From contig JBKHJR010000060.1 in NCBI GenBank assembly GCA_046537975.1, positions 1-18,095 of the forward strand: a stretch of 18,095 nt of DNA. Direction: 5' to 3'. Positions 5,817 through 14,336 of this stretch are shown here, piece by piece. The stretch's first letter is position 1, and the number at the start of each line of letters is the position of its first letter. The position numbers and the translations under genes were made by a program. This DNA is from JAWLDV01 sp046537975 (lineage in GTDB: Bacteria > Desulfobacterota > Desulfobulbia > Desulfobulbales > SURF-16). Under the pieces are notes generated by a model. The model was not told the DNA's origin. It worked only from the letters and a program-made list of their open reading frames with translations, and did no database searches.

Positions 5817-7934
5817 TCATTTATCCACTTTTTTGGCCACTAATACAGCAGCGGACATATAATCAACGGTTTTCTTCTTTGACCGCAGGGGCTTACCTCG
5901 CCCCTCCTGCAGGAAATCCTGGGGTGAAGATTTCTTGGTGTCAATAAGGCTGTACCACTTTCTACCTCTCCCCGGGGAGGGAAAATGAAAAATCTGGGCA
6001 GACCGGTCACAGTTCAACATAATAAAGAAGTTATCATCCCGGTCTTCAGGGGCTCCCCGTCCGTCCAAAAAAAAGGCCAGCGATTTGCTGTCTGCCGACC
6101 AGTCCATTTTACCGGGATCGGACCTCTGCCACTGGATTTCGGCAATATCAGCCCTGTCTTCCGCCGGAAAAAAATCCCGCCGCCTGAACACGGAATGACT
6201 ATGGCGCAACCGGATCAGCATACGAAAGAACCGGAACAGGCCGCGGTTTTTCTCAGCCAGTGACCAGTCCAGCCAGCTGATCTCGTTATCCTGACAAAAA
6301 GCATTATTGTTGCCGAATTGGGTCCTGGCAAACTCGTCTCCTGCCACAAACATGGGAGTCCCCTGGGACAGAAAAAGAATTACCGCGGCTGTCTTTATCC
6401 GCCGGAATCTCAGATTCATTATTTCATGATCATCGGTTTCACCCTCTACTCCACTGTTCCAGCTGATGTTGTAATCTTCACCGTCACGGTTGTCCTCTCC
6501 ATTGCGGTAGTTATGTTTTTTGTTGTAACTCATCAGATCATACAGGGTAAACCCGTCGTGGCTGGTCAAAAAATTGATACTGTTATATGGCTTTCTACCG
6601 CTATTTTGATAGAGGTCCGAACTTCCGGCTATCCTGGTGGCAAGATCGGGGACAGTTCCCGGATTACCACGGATAAAAGCTCTGGCATCGTCTCGGTACT
6701 TCCCATTCCACTCCGCCCATCTGGCAGAAGAAGAAAACCCCCCTACTTGATACAAACCTGTGGCATCCCAGGCCTCAGCAATAATCTTTGTTCCGGTTAA
6801 TACCGGGTCTTCGGCTATATGCTCAACCACTGGAGGATTGATCAAAACCTCACCCTTTTTATCCCGGGCAAATACCGAGGCCAGATCAAAACGGAAACCG
6901 TCAACATGCATCTCAGCCACCCAGTATCTCAGGCAGTCCAGAATCAGATTGCGGAGGACCGGGTGGTTGCAGTTCAAGGTGTTGCCGCAGCCGCTGAAAT
7001 TAAGATACTCCTTATCCGGCCCCAACAGGTAGTAAATGGTGTTGTCAATACCTCTGAAACTGTAGATTGGACCGTCAGCTCCTCCTTCAGCACTGTGATT
7101 GAAAACTATATCAAGTATTACCTCGATTCCTGCCTTATGGAGAGCCTTGACCATTTCCTTAAACTCCCTGACCTGCTTGCCGTTCCGGCCGTCTACTGCA
7201 TAAGAGGCCTTGGGGGCGAAAAAGGCCAGGGGGCTGTAACCCCAGTAATTCTTGAGTTTCTCGCCGGTTACCGGGTCCTTCTTGATGTTTTCATTTTCAT
7301 TGAACTCTGTAACCGGCAACAGTTCCACGGCATTTATTCCCAGATCCTTAAGATATGGGATCTTTTCCACTAAACCGGCATAGGTCCCGGAATTTACCAC
7401 CCCGGAACTGGGGTGACGGGTAAATCCCCGGACATGGAGTTCATAGATAATCGTATCACGCAGTGGCAGACCTAAAGGCCGGTCGCCTTCCCAGTCAAAA
7501 TCATCCTCTACGAGGCAGGACCTTCTGGCAAACTGCTCCTCAGCCCCCCTTTTTCCCCGTCTTTCATAGACTTCTCCCCACTTGGTTCCTCCGGTAAGTG
7601 CCTTAGCATAAGGATCCAGCAGTATCCACTCCGGAGAATAGAAATGACCGGTACCTGCAGGGTCGTAAGGCCCCTGCATTCGAAAACCGTAGCGCAGTTC
7701 CTTATCCAAGCCCCGTATAAGAATATGCCAGACATCACCGGTACAATTGACTGCAGGATCAAGATCGACTTCGGTCCATTTGTCCTCAATACCGGTTTCA
7801 AAAAGAAGAAGTGAGACTTTTTCAGCGTTCCTGGAAAAAACGGCGAAATTCACCCCTTCCTCTAAAATCGTTGATCCCAGGGGAATCGGATGACCAGGAC
7901 CAAGTCGTAATTTTCTCTCAACCTTTTTTATCAT
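5817..7934 (-). CDS. glgX: Glycogen debranching enzyme, GlgX/isoamylase type
   Basis: This 705-residue cytoplasmic enzyme of glycoside hydrolase family 13 hydrolyses alpha-1,6 branch linkages of glycogen or phosphorylase limit dextrin. The N-terminal carbohydrate-binding module (about residues 11-110, GHPIPLGSTILEEGVNFAVFS onward) is typical of GlgX/isoamylase. The alpha-amylase barrel motifs are complete: DIVFNH (275-280), GFRFD with nucleophile D350, the acid/base E387 in AEAWD, and SHD with D460. The length fits bacterial GlgX. The ATG start has AGGTGA (7938-7943) upstream. It is a single-gene unit divergent from the DUF1566 gene. It complements the ADP-glucose pyrophosphorylase pair at the right end of the window, though the genes are 6.4 kb apart and not one operon. 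A TreX-like maltooligosaccharide debranching role cannot be excluded. Confidence 0.93.
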   Translation of the reverse strand: MIKKVERKLRLGPGHPIPLGSTILEEGVNFAVFSRNAEKVSLLLFETGIEDKWTEVDLDPAVNCTGDVWHILIRGLDKELRYGFRMQGPYDPAGTGHFYSPEWILLDPYAKALTGGTKWGEVYERRGKRGAEEQFARRSCLVEDDFDWEGDRPLGLPLRDTIIYELHVRGFTRHPSSGVVNSGTYAGLVEKIPYLKDLGINAVELLPVTEFNENENIKKDPVTGEKLKNYWGYSPLAFFAPKASYAVDGRNGKQVREFKEMVKALHKAGIEVILDIVFNHSAEGGADGPIYSFRGIDNTIYYLLGPDKEYLNFSGCGNTLNCNHPVLRNLILDCLRYWVAEMHVDGFRFDLASVFARDKKGEVLINPPVVEHIAEDPVLTGTKIIAEAWDATGLYQVGGFSSSARWAEWNGKYRDDARAFIRGNPGTVPDLATRIAGSSDLYQNSGRKPYNSINFLTSHDGFTLYDLMSYNKKHNYRNGEDNRDGEDYNISWNSGVEGETDDHEIMNLRFRRIKTAAVILFLSQGTPMFVAGDEFARTQFGNNNAFCQDNEISWLDWSLAEKNRGLFRFFRMLIRLRHSHSVFRRRDFFPAEDRADIAEIQWQRSDPGKMDWSADSKSLAFFLDGRGAPEDRDDNFFIMLNCDRSAQIFHFPSPGRGRKWYSLIDTKKSSPQDFLQEGRGKPLRSKKKTVDYMSAAVLVAKKVDK

Positions 7935-8095
7935 TAATCACCTAATAATAATTATTATTGTATTTACTTCTCAAATAATAATGCCTATTATAATAAAATA
8001 TAAGCTGACCTGAAAACCGGCGCAGCATCAATTTCCTATTTCTCAATGTAGTGAAATTCAGGTAAAAAGCAAAATACTTTCCGGGAGAATAATTC
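7935..8095. promoter_or_regulatory. Divergent AT-rich promoter region of glgX and the DUF1566 gene
   Basis: This 161-bp spacer is very AT-rich. It contains a perfect 16-bp AT palindrome (7944-7959) directly before the glgX ribosome binding site. TATAAT-like hexamers occur on the plus strand at 7989-7994 and on the minus strand at 7987-7992. I find no matching -35 hexamer at normal spacing on either strand. GGGAG at 8081-8085 is the ribosome binding site of the plus-strand gene. Confidence 0.35.
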
Positions 8096-9043
8096 ATGAG
8101 TTTATTTACAGAGCTGGGAATAGAAAGCAAAGAAACCGCCCCTGCCATCGACTGGGATCTTCTGCCTGCCGAGACCTTCGGGATTTTTGAATCCTGGGGA
8201 GGCAAAGACAGGGTGAGAAACCTGGAAGAACGTCATTACTATTTTTTCATAGATGACTGGTCCGAACCGGCAGCTCTTTTCCTGATGGAAAGAGGTATTA
8301 AATTTGCCAGGATTCTGGCCAGAATTCTGGCCCCCCAGGAAATGATAGACAGGGCGGTTGCCTCTCAGGGCAGGGCCATAAGTCTTAACCGCAGCTATGC
8401 CATTGATGAAAATTTAAAAATATGGCTCCAGGAAAACATAATTGACCGGGGTGATTCTTCTAAGATAATACCAATCAATGATGAACCGGAACAAGAAAAC
8501 CTGGAGACAGGTCTCCCCGACCTGACCTCCCCTCTCCCTGATCTCAATCAAGTACACCTTAACGCCGATGCTGGAAAAATTACCACAGTACAGACAGAAA
8601 GCCTCATAAGCAGACATAACTTCTTTGACTCCCGCACCAATCCCAGCGGCAGTTTTGACAACTATCTGATTGATAACGGCGACGGTACAACTGTAACAGA
8701 TATTGTAACCGGTATAATGTGGCAGAGGCAGGGCTGCGATATCACCAGTATCCGCGGAGTAAAAGGCTATGTCCAAAAGATGAACCGGGATAATTTCGCC
8801 GGCTTCAATGATTGGCGGCTGCCCGGAATGGAGGAGGCCTTATCTTTACTGGAACCGCAGAAAAACAGTAAAGACCTTTATCTCCATCCTTGTTTTTCGG
8901 CGGAACAGTCCTTTATTTTCCTGGCTGAAAGCCGTTCTCCCGGAGGTTATTGGTTCTGTAATTTCCGGGAAGGTTCAGTCTATTGGGCTTCCGGAACGAA
9001 TCCAGGGGGGTACGGCCGTCTCTGCCGGACCGCGGCGGTTTAA
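8096..9043 (+). CDS. DUF1566 (Lcl C-terminal-like) domain protein
   Basis: This 315-residue protein has no signal peptide or membrane segment. The C-terminal part (about 190-312) is a DUF1566 domain, shown by DNGDGTTVTDIVTGIMWQ (193-210), the central NDWRLPGMEE (238-247) and the closing GGYGRLCR. The N-terminal ~115 residues form an unrecognised, aromatic-rich soluble region with RHYYFFIDDW at 46-55. The linker at 120-160 is polar and acidic. DUF1566 domains are usually found in exported or surface-associated proteins and have no established enzymatic role; an apparently cytosolic arrangement with this N-terminus is less usual. The ATG at 8096 has GGGAG about ten bases upstream. It is transcribed divergently from glgX, and no function can be assigned. 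Confidence 0.78.
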   Translation: MSLFTELGIESKETAPAIDWDLLPAETFGIFESWGGKDRVRNLEERHYYFFIDDWSEPAALFLMERGIKFARILARILAPQEMIDRAVASQGRAISLNRSYAIDENLKIWLQENIIDRGDSSKIIPINDEPEQENLETGLPDLTSPLPDLNQVHLNADAGKITTVQTESLISRHNFFDSRTNPSGSFDNYLIDNGDGTTVTDIVTGIMWQRQGCDITSIRGVKGYVQKMNRDNFAGFNDWRLPGMEEALSLLEPQKNSKDLYLHPCFSAEQSFIFLAESRSPGGYWFCNFREGSVYWASGTNPGGYGRLCRTAAV

Positions 9044-9132
9044 ACAAAAAGCGCCGGCTTCAAAAAAAGATTTAATAGACAGGAAAGGGTGGGACCGAGG
9101 ACGATGGGGGAAGCTCGCTGTTTAAGCAGGAA

Positions 9133-9504
9133 TTATTTTATCCTTTCTCCGGTTATTATATCAATTATCTCATCCTCATTGGCCTTGAATTCCCGCTCCT
9201 TTTCAGACTGCTGGCTTTCTTTCCAGGATTCGGAAGAGACCGGAAAATCAGAGAGGAGATCAGAGGGATCCTGTTCCATCTCCTTTCCACCCCTTTCCTC
9301 ATTCTGATCAGGCTCTGGGGGGCCGGCCTCCATATTCATGGCAAATGCACTCAGGGCATCACTCACCTTTCCCAGACGGGAGGCCAGCCTGGTATCCACA
9401 GGATATAAAGCACCCCTTGCCATAGTGACTATCTCCACGCAGGTAAAGAGATCTTCCATCTTTCGCAGATCATATGTCCTGGAGCCTTTCTTTTCTACTG
9501 ACAT
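9133..9504 (-). CDS. Small acidic protein of unknown function
   Basis: I do not recognise this 123-residue protein. Residues 1-60 look folded, with alternating hydrophobic positions. From about 61 to 110 it is very hydrophilic and rich in Glu, Gln, Ser and Pro, and the C-terminus (DEIIDIITGERIK) is again structured. There is no signal peptide, transmembrane segment or cysteine pair typical of a metal site. No good Shine-Dalgarno sequence precedes the ATG at 9504. It converges with the DUF1566 gene and has no co-directional neighbour nearby. Its coding status rests on the open frame length and protein-like composition. Confidence 0.5.
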   Translation of the reverse strand: MSVEKKGSRTYDLRKMEDLFTCVEIVTMARGALYPVDTRLASRLGKVSDALSAFAMNMEAGPPEPDQNEERGGKEMEQDPSDLLSDFPVSSESWKESQQSEKEREFKANEDEIIDIITGERIK

Positions 9505-9573
9505 TGGAGTGCCCTATTTATAATTATTTTGTGCACATTAAAAATGTATACTAAACCATAGAATAGAGTTGAG

Positions 9574-9586
9574 CCGGCAAAGCCGG
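9574..9586. repeat. Short CCGGC-AAA-GCCGG hairpin
   Basis: This is a 5-bp GC stem with a 3-base loop in the spacer upstream of the 9133-9504 gene. A related CCGGCTTTGCC sequence occurs at 31-41, in reverse orientation. It may be a small dispersed repeat, but only two partial copies are visible. Confidence 0.3.
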
Positions 9587-9758
9587 AATTGATGAACTAT
9601 AAATCAGAATTCAGGAGGATTGGGGTGCAGTTATCATAACTTTTGTAGCTACTAATTACTTTATATAACCCCATCGCTTAACATCAAGATAATCCCGGTC
9701 CAAAGAATATCAGAGAACCTGACCTCGAAGATTTTGCTAAGATACCATTTATGGCCAT

Positions 9759-9807
9759 CCTTGAGTTCAAGGTTTTACACTTAGGGTACAAGGTCCAAGG
9801 CGCAAGG
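9759..9807. repeat. CAAGG/CCTTG repeat cluster with 7-bp period
   Basis: CCTTGA-GT-TCAAGG (9759-9772) forms an inverted pair. Three CAAGG units then follow at 9789, 9796 and 9803, exactly seven bases apart. A related CCTTGAA-CCCTTGAA sequence stands before trpB at 12237-12251. Confidence 0.45.
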
Positions 9808-10005
9808 TTAAAAAGTCAAAAGCCTTGTTCCGCAGCCCTGCGAGAAAGATATGACTTCTACGGTGGTGATATCATGTCGGAATCCTGCACCGAAGATCGA
9901 ACCTTAAAGTCCTGGTGAATTACTTGACATTATTCTCTTTTATCTCAGCATGTTAAAGCATGAGCCCTTTGTTTATTCAACTTGTCGGGATCAGGTGGTC
10001 TGAAT

Positions 10006-10104
10006 ATGGATATCTCAAATAAAGAATTTGAAATTAATTATAACTCTGTAAAACGATTAAAGCAAATAAACTTCCCTTATAGTGGTCCGAATTGGATAAG
10101 GTAG
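10006..10104 (+). CDS. Possible 32-residue small protein
   Basis: The ATG at 10006 is preceded by AGGTGG with a seven-base spacer, and the frame runs 32 codons to a TAG. The product is basic and polar, with no membrane segment, and ends in NFPYSGPNWIR. I recognise no family. It could be a real small protein, the start of a decayed gene, or chance. The good ribosome binding site is the only support. Confidence 0.2.
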   Translation: MDISNKEFEINYNSVKRLKQINFPYSGPNWIR

Positions 10105-10444
10105 TAACAAGAAAGGACCGCTCTATTGCAAAAAACATGACATGATAATTTAATTTGCTCTAAGTAGAGAAAATGTTACAATATTTTTACTTTTATCATA
10201 TTTCTCATATTCTAAAGACTGATAATTTTCTCTGCTGCCTTTTCAGGAAAAAGCGCCAATTGATCGATCATATTCAGACAAGCAAGGTACGAACCACAAA
10301 CCGGAACCAATCATGTACTGATTGACCTAACCATCTTTTATTACACCAGAAACTTGAGACATGATACATTGATTAGCCGTAATTTTTCAGAATTCGGAAA
10401 GATCGGTTGACGCTGACAGCCTACACTGAACTTTCCACTAACTA

Positions 10445-12073
10445 TTGGCCACTATAATGAATCTCCATACCTGTATAACTCCGGAAGGTGAATTCACCTA
10501 CGCCATCCATAAGCCCTCATTTTCCGCCGTCAATCTGCGGGCCAGGGATTTTATCATGCCCCTGGGCCGGTGTGCCGAAAAAATGATCTATAACAGGATC
10601 AACTTTCCCGGGGATAATGTCCGGGTGGAAGAAGCAGCCCCTGTTTATGAAATAACCAACCCTTTTCCCTTCAGAGGAACCACTTTTATAAACTCGCCCT
10701 GGGCCGAAAAAACAGCCGCCAATCCGGAATCAATCCGGCTGCCCAGCCCATCTTCCACATCCTTTTCTGAAACCATAAAGGAGTGGCTGGGCTCTATAGG
10801 CCAGGACGACAGAGACATCGAATCTCTTTTTCAAAAACTCCCGGAATCAGTGCTTCTGGCTCTGGCTACAACCTCGGCCGATCCCCGTGATTTGACCCGG
10901 ATTGCCGAACTCTCCTGTGATTTTGACTTCAATGATTCAGGCGAGCCCCAAGGACTGATATATGAAGAGGATAACCAGGGAAGATGCCGGAGTAGAATTC
11001 ATAACCGGGAAGTCTTCGAGGCGGTGGCCAACAACCCTTCACTGCCGAACCATTATAAAAGGGTCATGGTTCTCAACCCCGGGGCCCAAGGAGGCAGTGA
11101 GGTCGTCGGCGAATACCTGGAAGGTAGCCATATCTTTGAGTATCTGCGCCGTAACTCCTACATACCCTGGGGTCATTACGCCGCCAACATGGCTCATGAT
11201 GCAATACGTTACAGTATCCAGGACTTATCCTTTTCTGACCTCGAGGGAATGCGCCACCTGTACTACCAGCGAACCTACTGCCGGCTGGCTGAAATGACCG
11301 GATTCCATCTACCCGGGACAGACGGCCCCCTGTCCTGCGATATCCTGGAAGAATTAAGAGAAAAAGTGCGAAACCGCTTTCAGCAAGGGGGTAAATTCCC
11401 GTACAACTCTACTCTCTGGGGCTGGAACTACGGATTTGACTTCGCCCCCACCGGCAACCGGCTTCATGCCTCCCATCAACAGATACACCAGCAGTACGCC
11501 CTTATCCCTGCAGCCGTTCCCCTTTATAAGGGAGGTAAGGCAAGTGAAAAGGAGTATTACCAGAGCTACAGCTGCGGCGACCTGATCAGGGATTTTCTTG
11601 ACCGCTACCGGCAGGAGAACGGCAGCCCCTTCTTTGACGACTACCTGACCTGTATCCGTAACAACCAGCGGATGGATGGCAGAAAAGACCTCGAGGCCTC
11701 CCTGATCATCCATGAAGATGAACATACCATCCTTTTTGTTCCCAAAGCCCAAACTTCGCAATGGGAGATTCAGCTGATGACCAAAAACCGGGTCGGAAAT
11801 ATCCTGGAAGCAGACACTGCCACCCGCAAGTCCCTTGATAACGGTATCTTCCTGGCAGTCAAGGTCCTCTCGGACCTGGGGGCCCGAATGATTACCTCCA
11901 TAGAATATCCCAAAAGACTTGACAACCCGGACCGCGATCAGCGGCTCATCTATGCCTTTATGCCCAGACTGCCTCATTCCCCGGGAGCTTTCAGCGAGAC
12001 TCAACTTCGCTGGATAATGGGACATTTCCCTGAAGACTTTGCTACCGCCTGCCGAAACAGCTCGGGATTTTAA
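10445..12073 (+). CDS. HIT/GalT-superfamily-like protein of unknown function
   Basis: I do not recognise an exact family for this 542-residue cytosolic protein, but two regions resemble galactose-1-phosphate uridylyltransferase/HIT folds. Residues 337-350 (GNRLHASHQQIHQQ) fit the active-site stretch, with H348 and Q350 in the positions of the nucleophilic His and following Gln of HxHxQ, and Gln replacing the first His. Residues 423-442 (HEDEHTILFVPKAQTSQWEI) match the second-half pattern in which an E-x-E-H segment leads to a VP strand and a conserved W-E. Such enzymes transfer or phosphorolyse nucleotidyl groups on sugar phosphates or dinucleotides. The listed start is a TTG; an in-frame ATG at 10457 is equally plausible, and neither has a clear ribosome binding site. 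trpB follows after 198 bases on the same strand. A glycogen-related nucleotide-sugar role would suit the neighbourhood but is inference. Confidence 0.6.
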   Translation: MATIMNLHTCITPEGEFTYAIHKPSFSAVNLRARDFIMPLGRCAEKMIYNRINFPGDNVRVEEAAPVYEITNPFPFRGTTFINSPWAEKTAANPESIRLPSPSSTSFSETIKEWLGSIGQDDRDIESLFQKLPESVLLALATTSADPRDLTRIAELSCDFDFNDSGEPQGLIYEEDNQGRCRSRIHNREVFEAVANNPSLPNHYKRVMVLNPGAQGGSEVVGEYLEGSHIFEYLRRNSYIPWGHYAANMAHDAIRYSIQDLSFSDLEGMRHLYYQRTYCRLAEMTGFHLPGTDGPLSCDILEELREKVRNRFQQGGKFPYNSTLWGWNYGFDFAPTGNRLHASHQQIHQQYALIPAAVPLYKGGKASEKEYYQSYSCGDLIRDFLDRYRQENGSPFFDDYLTCIRNNQRMDGRKDLEASLIIHEDEHTILFVPKAQTSQWEIQLMTKNRVGNILEADTATRKSLDNGIFLAVKVLSDLGARMITSIEYPKRLDNPDRDQRLIYAFMPRLPHSPGAFSETQLRWIMGHFPEDFATACRNSSGF

Positions 12074-12236
12074 ATCCGGCCTACCCGACATTGCAGGCTT
12101 CTTTTTCTTCATTGCGAATTCCCGGCCAAGTGGATAAATTAAGAGTTGACAGAAAACTTATACTTTGGGTCTCGAGGATTCGGGAGTTTAAATTAACGGT
12201 TACCATATTTACCGGTATTACTCCCGGCCCTTTAAT

Positions 12237-12251
12237 CCTTGAACCCTTGAA
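12237..12251. repeat. CCTTGAA direct repeat before trpB
   Basis: CCTTGAA-CCCTTGAA is a short tandem repeat with a 7-8 base period, 20 bases before the trpB start. It resembles the repeats at 9759-9807. No leader peptide or attenuator stem is evident around it. Confidence 0.3.
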
Positions 12252-12271
12252 ATTTTGCTTCAGGATAATCT

Positions 12272-13504
12272 ATGAACAATAAACAAGGGTACTACGGAGA
12301 ATGGGGCGGCTGCTTCATCCCTGAAATACTCTATGAAACCTTCCAGGAGCTAAACCGGGCATTTGAATCAGCCCGCAGCGATCCCTCCTTCTGGGAAGAA
12401 TTCCAGGAACTGATGTCAACTTATTCCGGACGGCCCACTCCCCTGAGCTACGCTGAAAATCTCAGCCGCCATTTCGGAGGTGCAGAGATCTTTATCAAAA
12501 GGGAAGACCTCAATCATACCGGGGCCCATAAGGCCAATAATGTGATGGGCCAGGGCCTGCTGGTAAAAAGGATGGGTAAAAAACGGGTTATTGCCGAAAC
12601 CGGGGCCGGACAGCACGGTGTGGCCTGCGCCACCATGGCTGCCAAATTCGGTCTGGAGTGCACCATCTATATGGGAGAAGAGGATGTGCGCCGGCAACGC
12701 CCCAACGTCTTCTGGATGCAGAAACTCGGGGCAGAAGTTGTTCCGGTTACTTCCGGTTCCAGGACCCTGAAAGACGCCATCAATGAAACCTTTCGCGACT
12801 GGGTAGGCAATATGACTGATACCCATTATGTCATGGGAACGGTCTGTGGTCCCCATCCCTTCCCCGCCATGGTTGCCTGGTTTCAGTCGATCATCGGCCA
12901 GGAAGCCAGGGAACAGATTATGAAAAGGAAAAACAGGCTGCCTGCCAGAGTATATGCCTGCGTAGGAGGAGGCTCAAATGCCACCGGAATATTTCAGGGT
13001 TTCTTGGAGGATCCGTCAGTGGAATTGATAGGAGTGGAGGCCGGCGGCAGGGGACTGGGAAGCGGCGCCCATGCCTCCCGCCTTTCCGGTTCGGATGGTT
13101 CAGCAGGTGTGGCCCAAGGCTATAAGACCATGTTTCTCCAGGATGATGACGGTCAGATGCGGACTACCCACTCCGTAGCTGCAGGCTTGGACTATGTAGG
13201 AGTATCCCCTATTCTGACAGATCTCTGGAAGCAGAAGCGGGTTCGTTTCGAATCCGCCACAGACAGGGAAGTTATGGAAGCCCTGGAACTTACCATGACC
13301 AAGGAAGGGCTCATACCTGCCCTGGAATCCTCCCATGCCTTTGTCCAGGCCTTTAAGGAAGTAGGAGAGATGAAAAAGGAAGATACTGTAATCATCAATA
13401 TGTCAGGCCGGGGCGATAAAGATATATTTACTATTGCCGATGCCTTTGCCGACCCGGGCTGGAAAGACTTCATTATAAGTAAGGGAGAAGAATATGGGAA
13501 TTGA
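12272..13504 (+). CDS. trpB: Tryptophan synthase beta subunit
   Basis: This 410-residue PLP enzyme condenses indole with L-serine to tryptophan in the cytoplasm. The PLP-binding lysine is K87 in HTGAHKANN, and the catalytic glutamate is E109 in AETGAGQHG, both at the Escherichia coli numbering. The phosphate-binding GGGSNATG and the C-terminal SGRGDKD are intact. The N-terminus (YYGEWGGCFIPEIL) is the canonical TrpB opening. HKANN, where many homologues read HKINN or HKTNQ, is a lineage variant. The ATG has AGGA about nine bases upstream. The end overlaps trpA by 11 bases, so the two subunits are translationally coupled and form the usual alpha2-beta2 complex. No other trp genes are in the window, and no trp leader peptide is visible upstream. 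Confidence 0.97.
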   Translation: MNNKQGYYGEWGGCFIPEILYETFQELNRAFESARSDPSFWEEFQELMSTYSGRPTPLSYAENLSRHFGGAEIFIKREDLNHTGAHKANNVMGQGLLVKRMGKKRVIAETGAGQHGVACATMAAKFGLECTIYMGEEDVRRQRPNVFWMQKLGAEVVPVTSGSRTLKDAINETFRDWVGNMTDTHYVMGTVCGPHPFPAMVAWFQSIIGQEAREQIMKRKNRLPARVYACVGGGSNATGIFQGFLEDPSVELIGVEAGGRGLGSGAHASRLSGSDGSAGVAQGYKTMFLQDDDGQMRTTHSVAAGLDYVGVSPILTDLWKQKRVRFESATDREVMEALELTMTKEGLIPALESSHAFVQAFKEVGEMKKEDTVIINMSGRGDKDIFTIADAFADPGWKDFIISKGEEYGN

Positions 13505-14267
13505 AAGCCGCGTCAGAGAAGCTCTGGAGGCTGAAGATATCCTGATCATGACCCATATTGTTCTGGGCTATCCTTCTCTTGAAGCCAATGAAGAGATCAT
13601 CAGGGATATGGTTACCGGCGGGGTAAACCTTATTGAGATGCAGATCCCCTTTTCCGAACCTGTAGCTGACGGGCCGGTAATTGTCAGAGCTAACCAGTCC
13701 GCTCTAACAAACGGTATCAGGGTAAAGAGCTGCCTTGATTTTGCCGCCCGTATCACCCGGAAATACAAGATCCCCTTTCTGTTTATGACCTACTACAACG
13801 TAATTTTCAAGTACGGTCCTGAAAAATTCCTGAAAAAGGCAGAAGAATGCGGGGTGCAGGGCCTGATAATTCCGGATCTGCCGCCGGAGGAGGGAGAAGA
13901 TTTTTTTGCCATGGCCCGCACCTGCAATATCACCCCGATTATGCTCTTCTCGCCAACTTCTTCCCTGGAACGCATGAAATACCTGGCCGGACACGGCGAG
14001 GGATTTATCTACTGTGTAGCGCGGCGGGGAGTTACAGGCAGCCAGACCTCTTTTGATGAGCAGTTCAACAGTTACATCGGAAAGTGCCGGGAGGCAACGA
14101 ACCTGCCTCTGGCCGTAGGCTTCGGAATCAGCAGTAAAGAAGATATAGCGTACCTCAAAGGGAAAGCCGAAATAGGGGTTATCGGCACCAAAACCATCAA
14201 GCTGATGGAAGAGGAAGGCACCCAGGCAGTAGGTCCTTTTATAAAATCGTTAAAACAAATCCCGTAA
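13494..14267 (+). CDS. trpA: Tryptophan synthase alpha subunit
   Basis: This 257-residue TIM-barrel enzyme cleaves indole-3-glycerol phosphate to indole and glyceraldehyde-3-phosphate, and passes indole to TrpB. The catalytic residues are E48 (LIEMQIPF) and D59 (PVADGP), equivalent to E. coli Glu49 and Asp60. The phosphate-binding VGFGIS is present near residue 200. FSEP replaces the common FSDP and MTYYN replaces the usual MxYxN-type segment, which are conservative differences. Length is normal. The ATG lies inside the end of trpB, with AAGGGAG eight bases upstream, so expression depends on trpB translation. The gene converges with glgC at 14337. No convincing intrinsic terminator is visible in the 69-base spacer. 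Confidence 0.96.
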   Translation: MGIESRVREALEAEDILIMTHIVLGYPSLEANEEIIRDMVTGGVNLIEMQIPFSEPVADGPVIVRANQSALTNGIRVKSCLDFAARITRKYKIPFLFMTYYNVIFKYGPEKFLKKAEECGVQGLIIPDLPPEEGEDFFAMARTCNITPIMLFSPTSSLERMKYLAGHGEGFIYCVARRGVTGSQTSFDEQFNSYIGKCREATNLPLAVGFGISSKEDIAYLKGKAEIGVIGTKTIKLMEEEGTQAVGPFIKSLKQIP

Positions 14268-14336
14268 ACGGCATCTAAAAGGTTTTGATTTCGGGACCAT
14301 AGCTTATGAATACCGAATCCGGCAGCTGCAGCCCGG

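Larger units (their letters stand above)
9505..10444. other. 940-bp gene-poor intergenic stretch
   Basis: No reading frame of convincing length is present. It contains a short CCGGC-AAA-GCCGG hairpin (9574-9586), a cluster of CAAGG/CCTTG repeats (9759-9807) and one 32-codon frame with a ribosome binding site (10006-10104). It also has a 10-bp palindrome TGATCGATCA (10260-10269). Composition is AT-rich relative to the flanking genes. It could be a decayed accessory region or the long leader of the 10445 gene, but I see no transposase remnant. Confidence 0.5.

Noticed and set aside
12146..12164. TTGACA and TATACT hexamers upstream of trpB
   Set aside because: They are only seven bases apart, far short of the 16-18 needed, so they do not form one sigma-70 promoter; no better -10 lies at the right distance.
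12074..12271. trp attenuator or leader peptide
   Set aside because: No short frame with tandem Trp codons and no alternative terminator/antiterminator stems were seen.
14268..14336. Bidirectional terminator between trpA and glgC
   Set aside because: GCTGCAGC and CCGG palindromes near 14320-14337 do not extend into a stable stem with a T-run on either strand.
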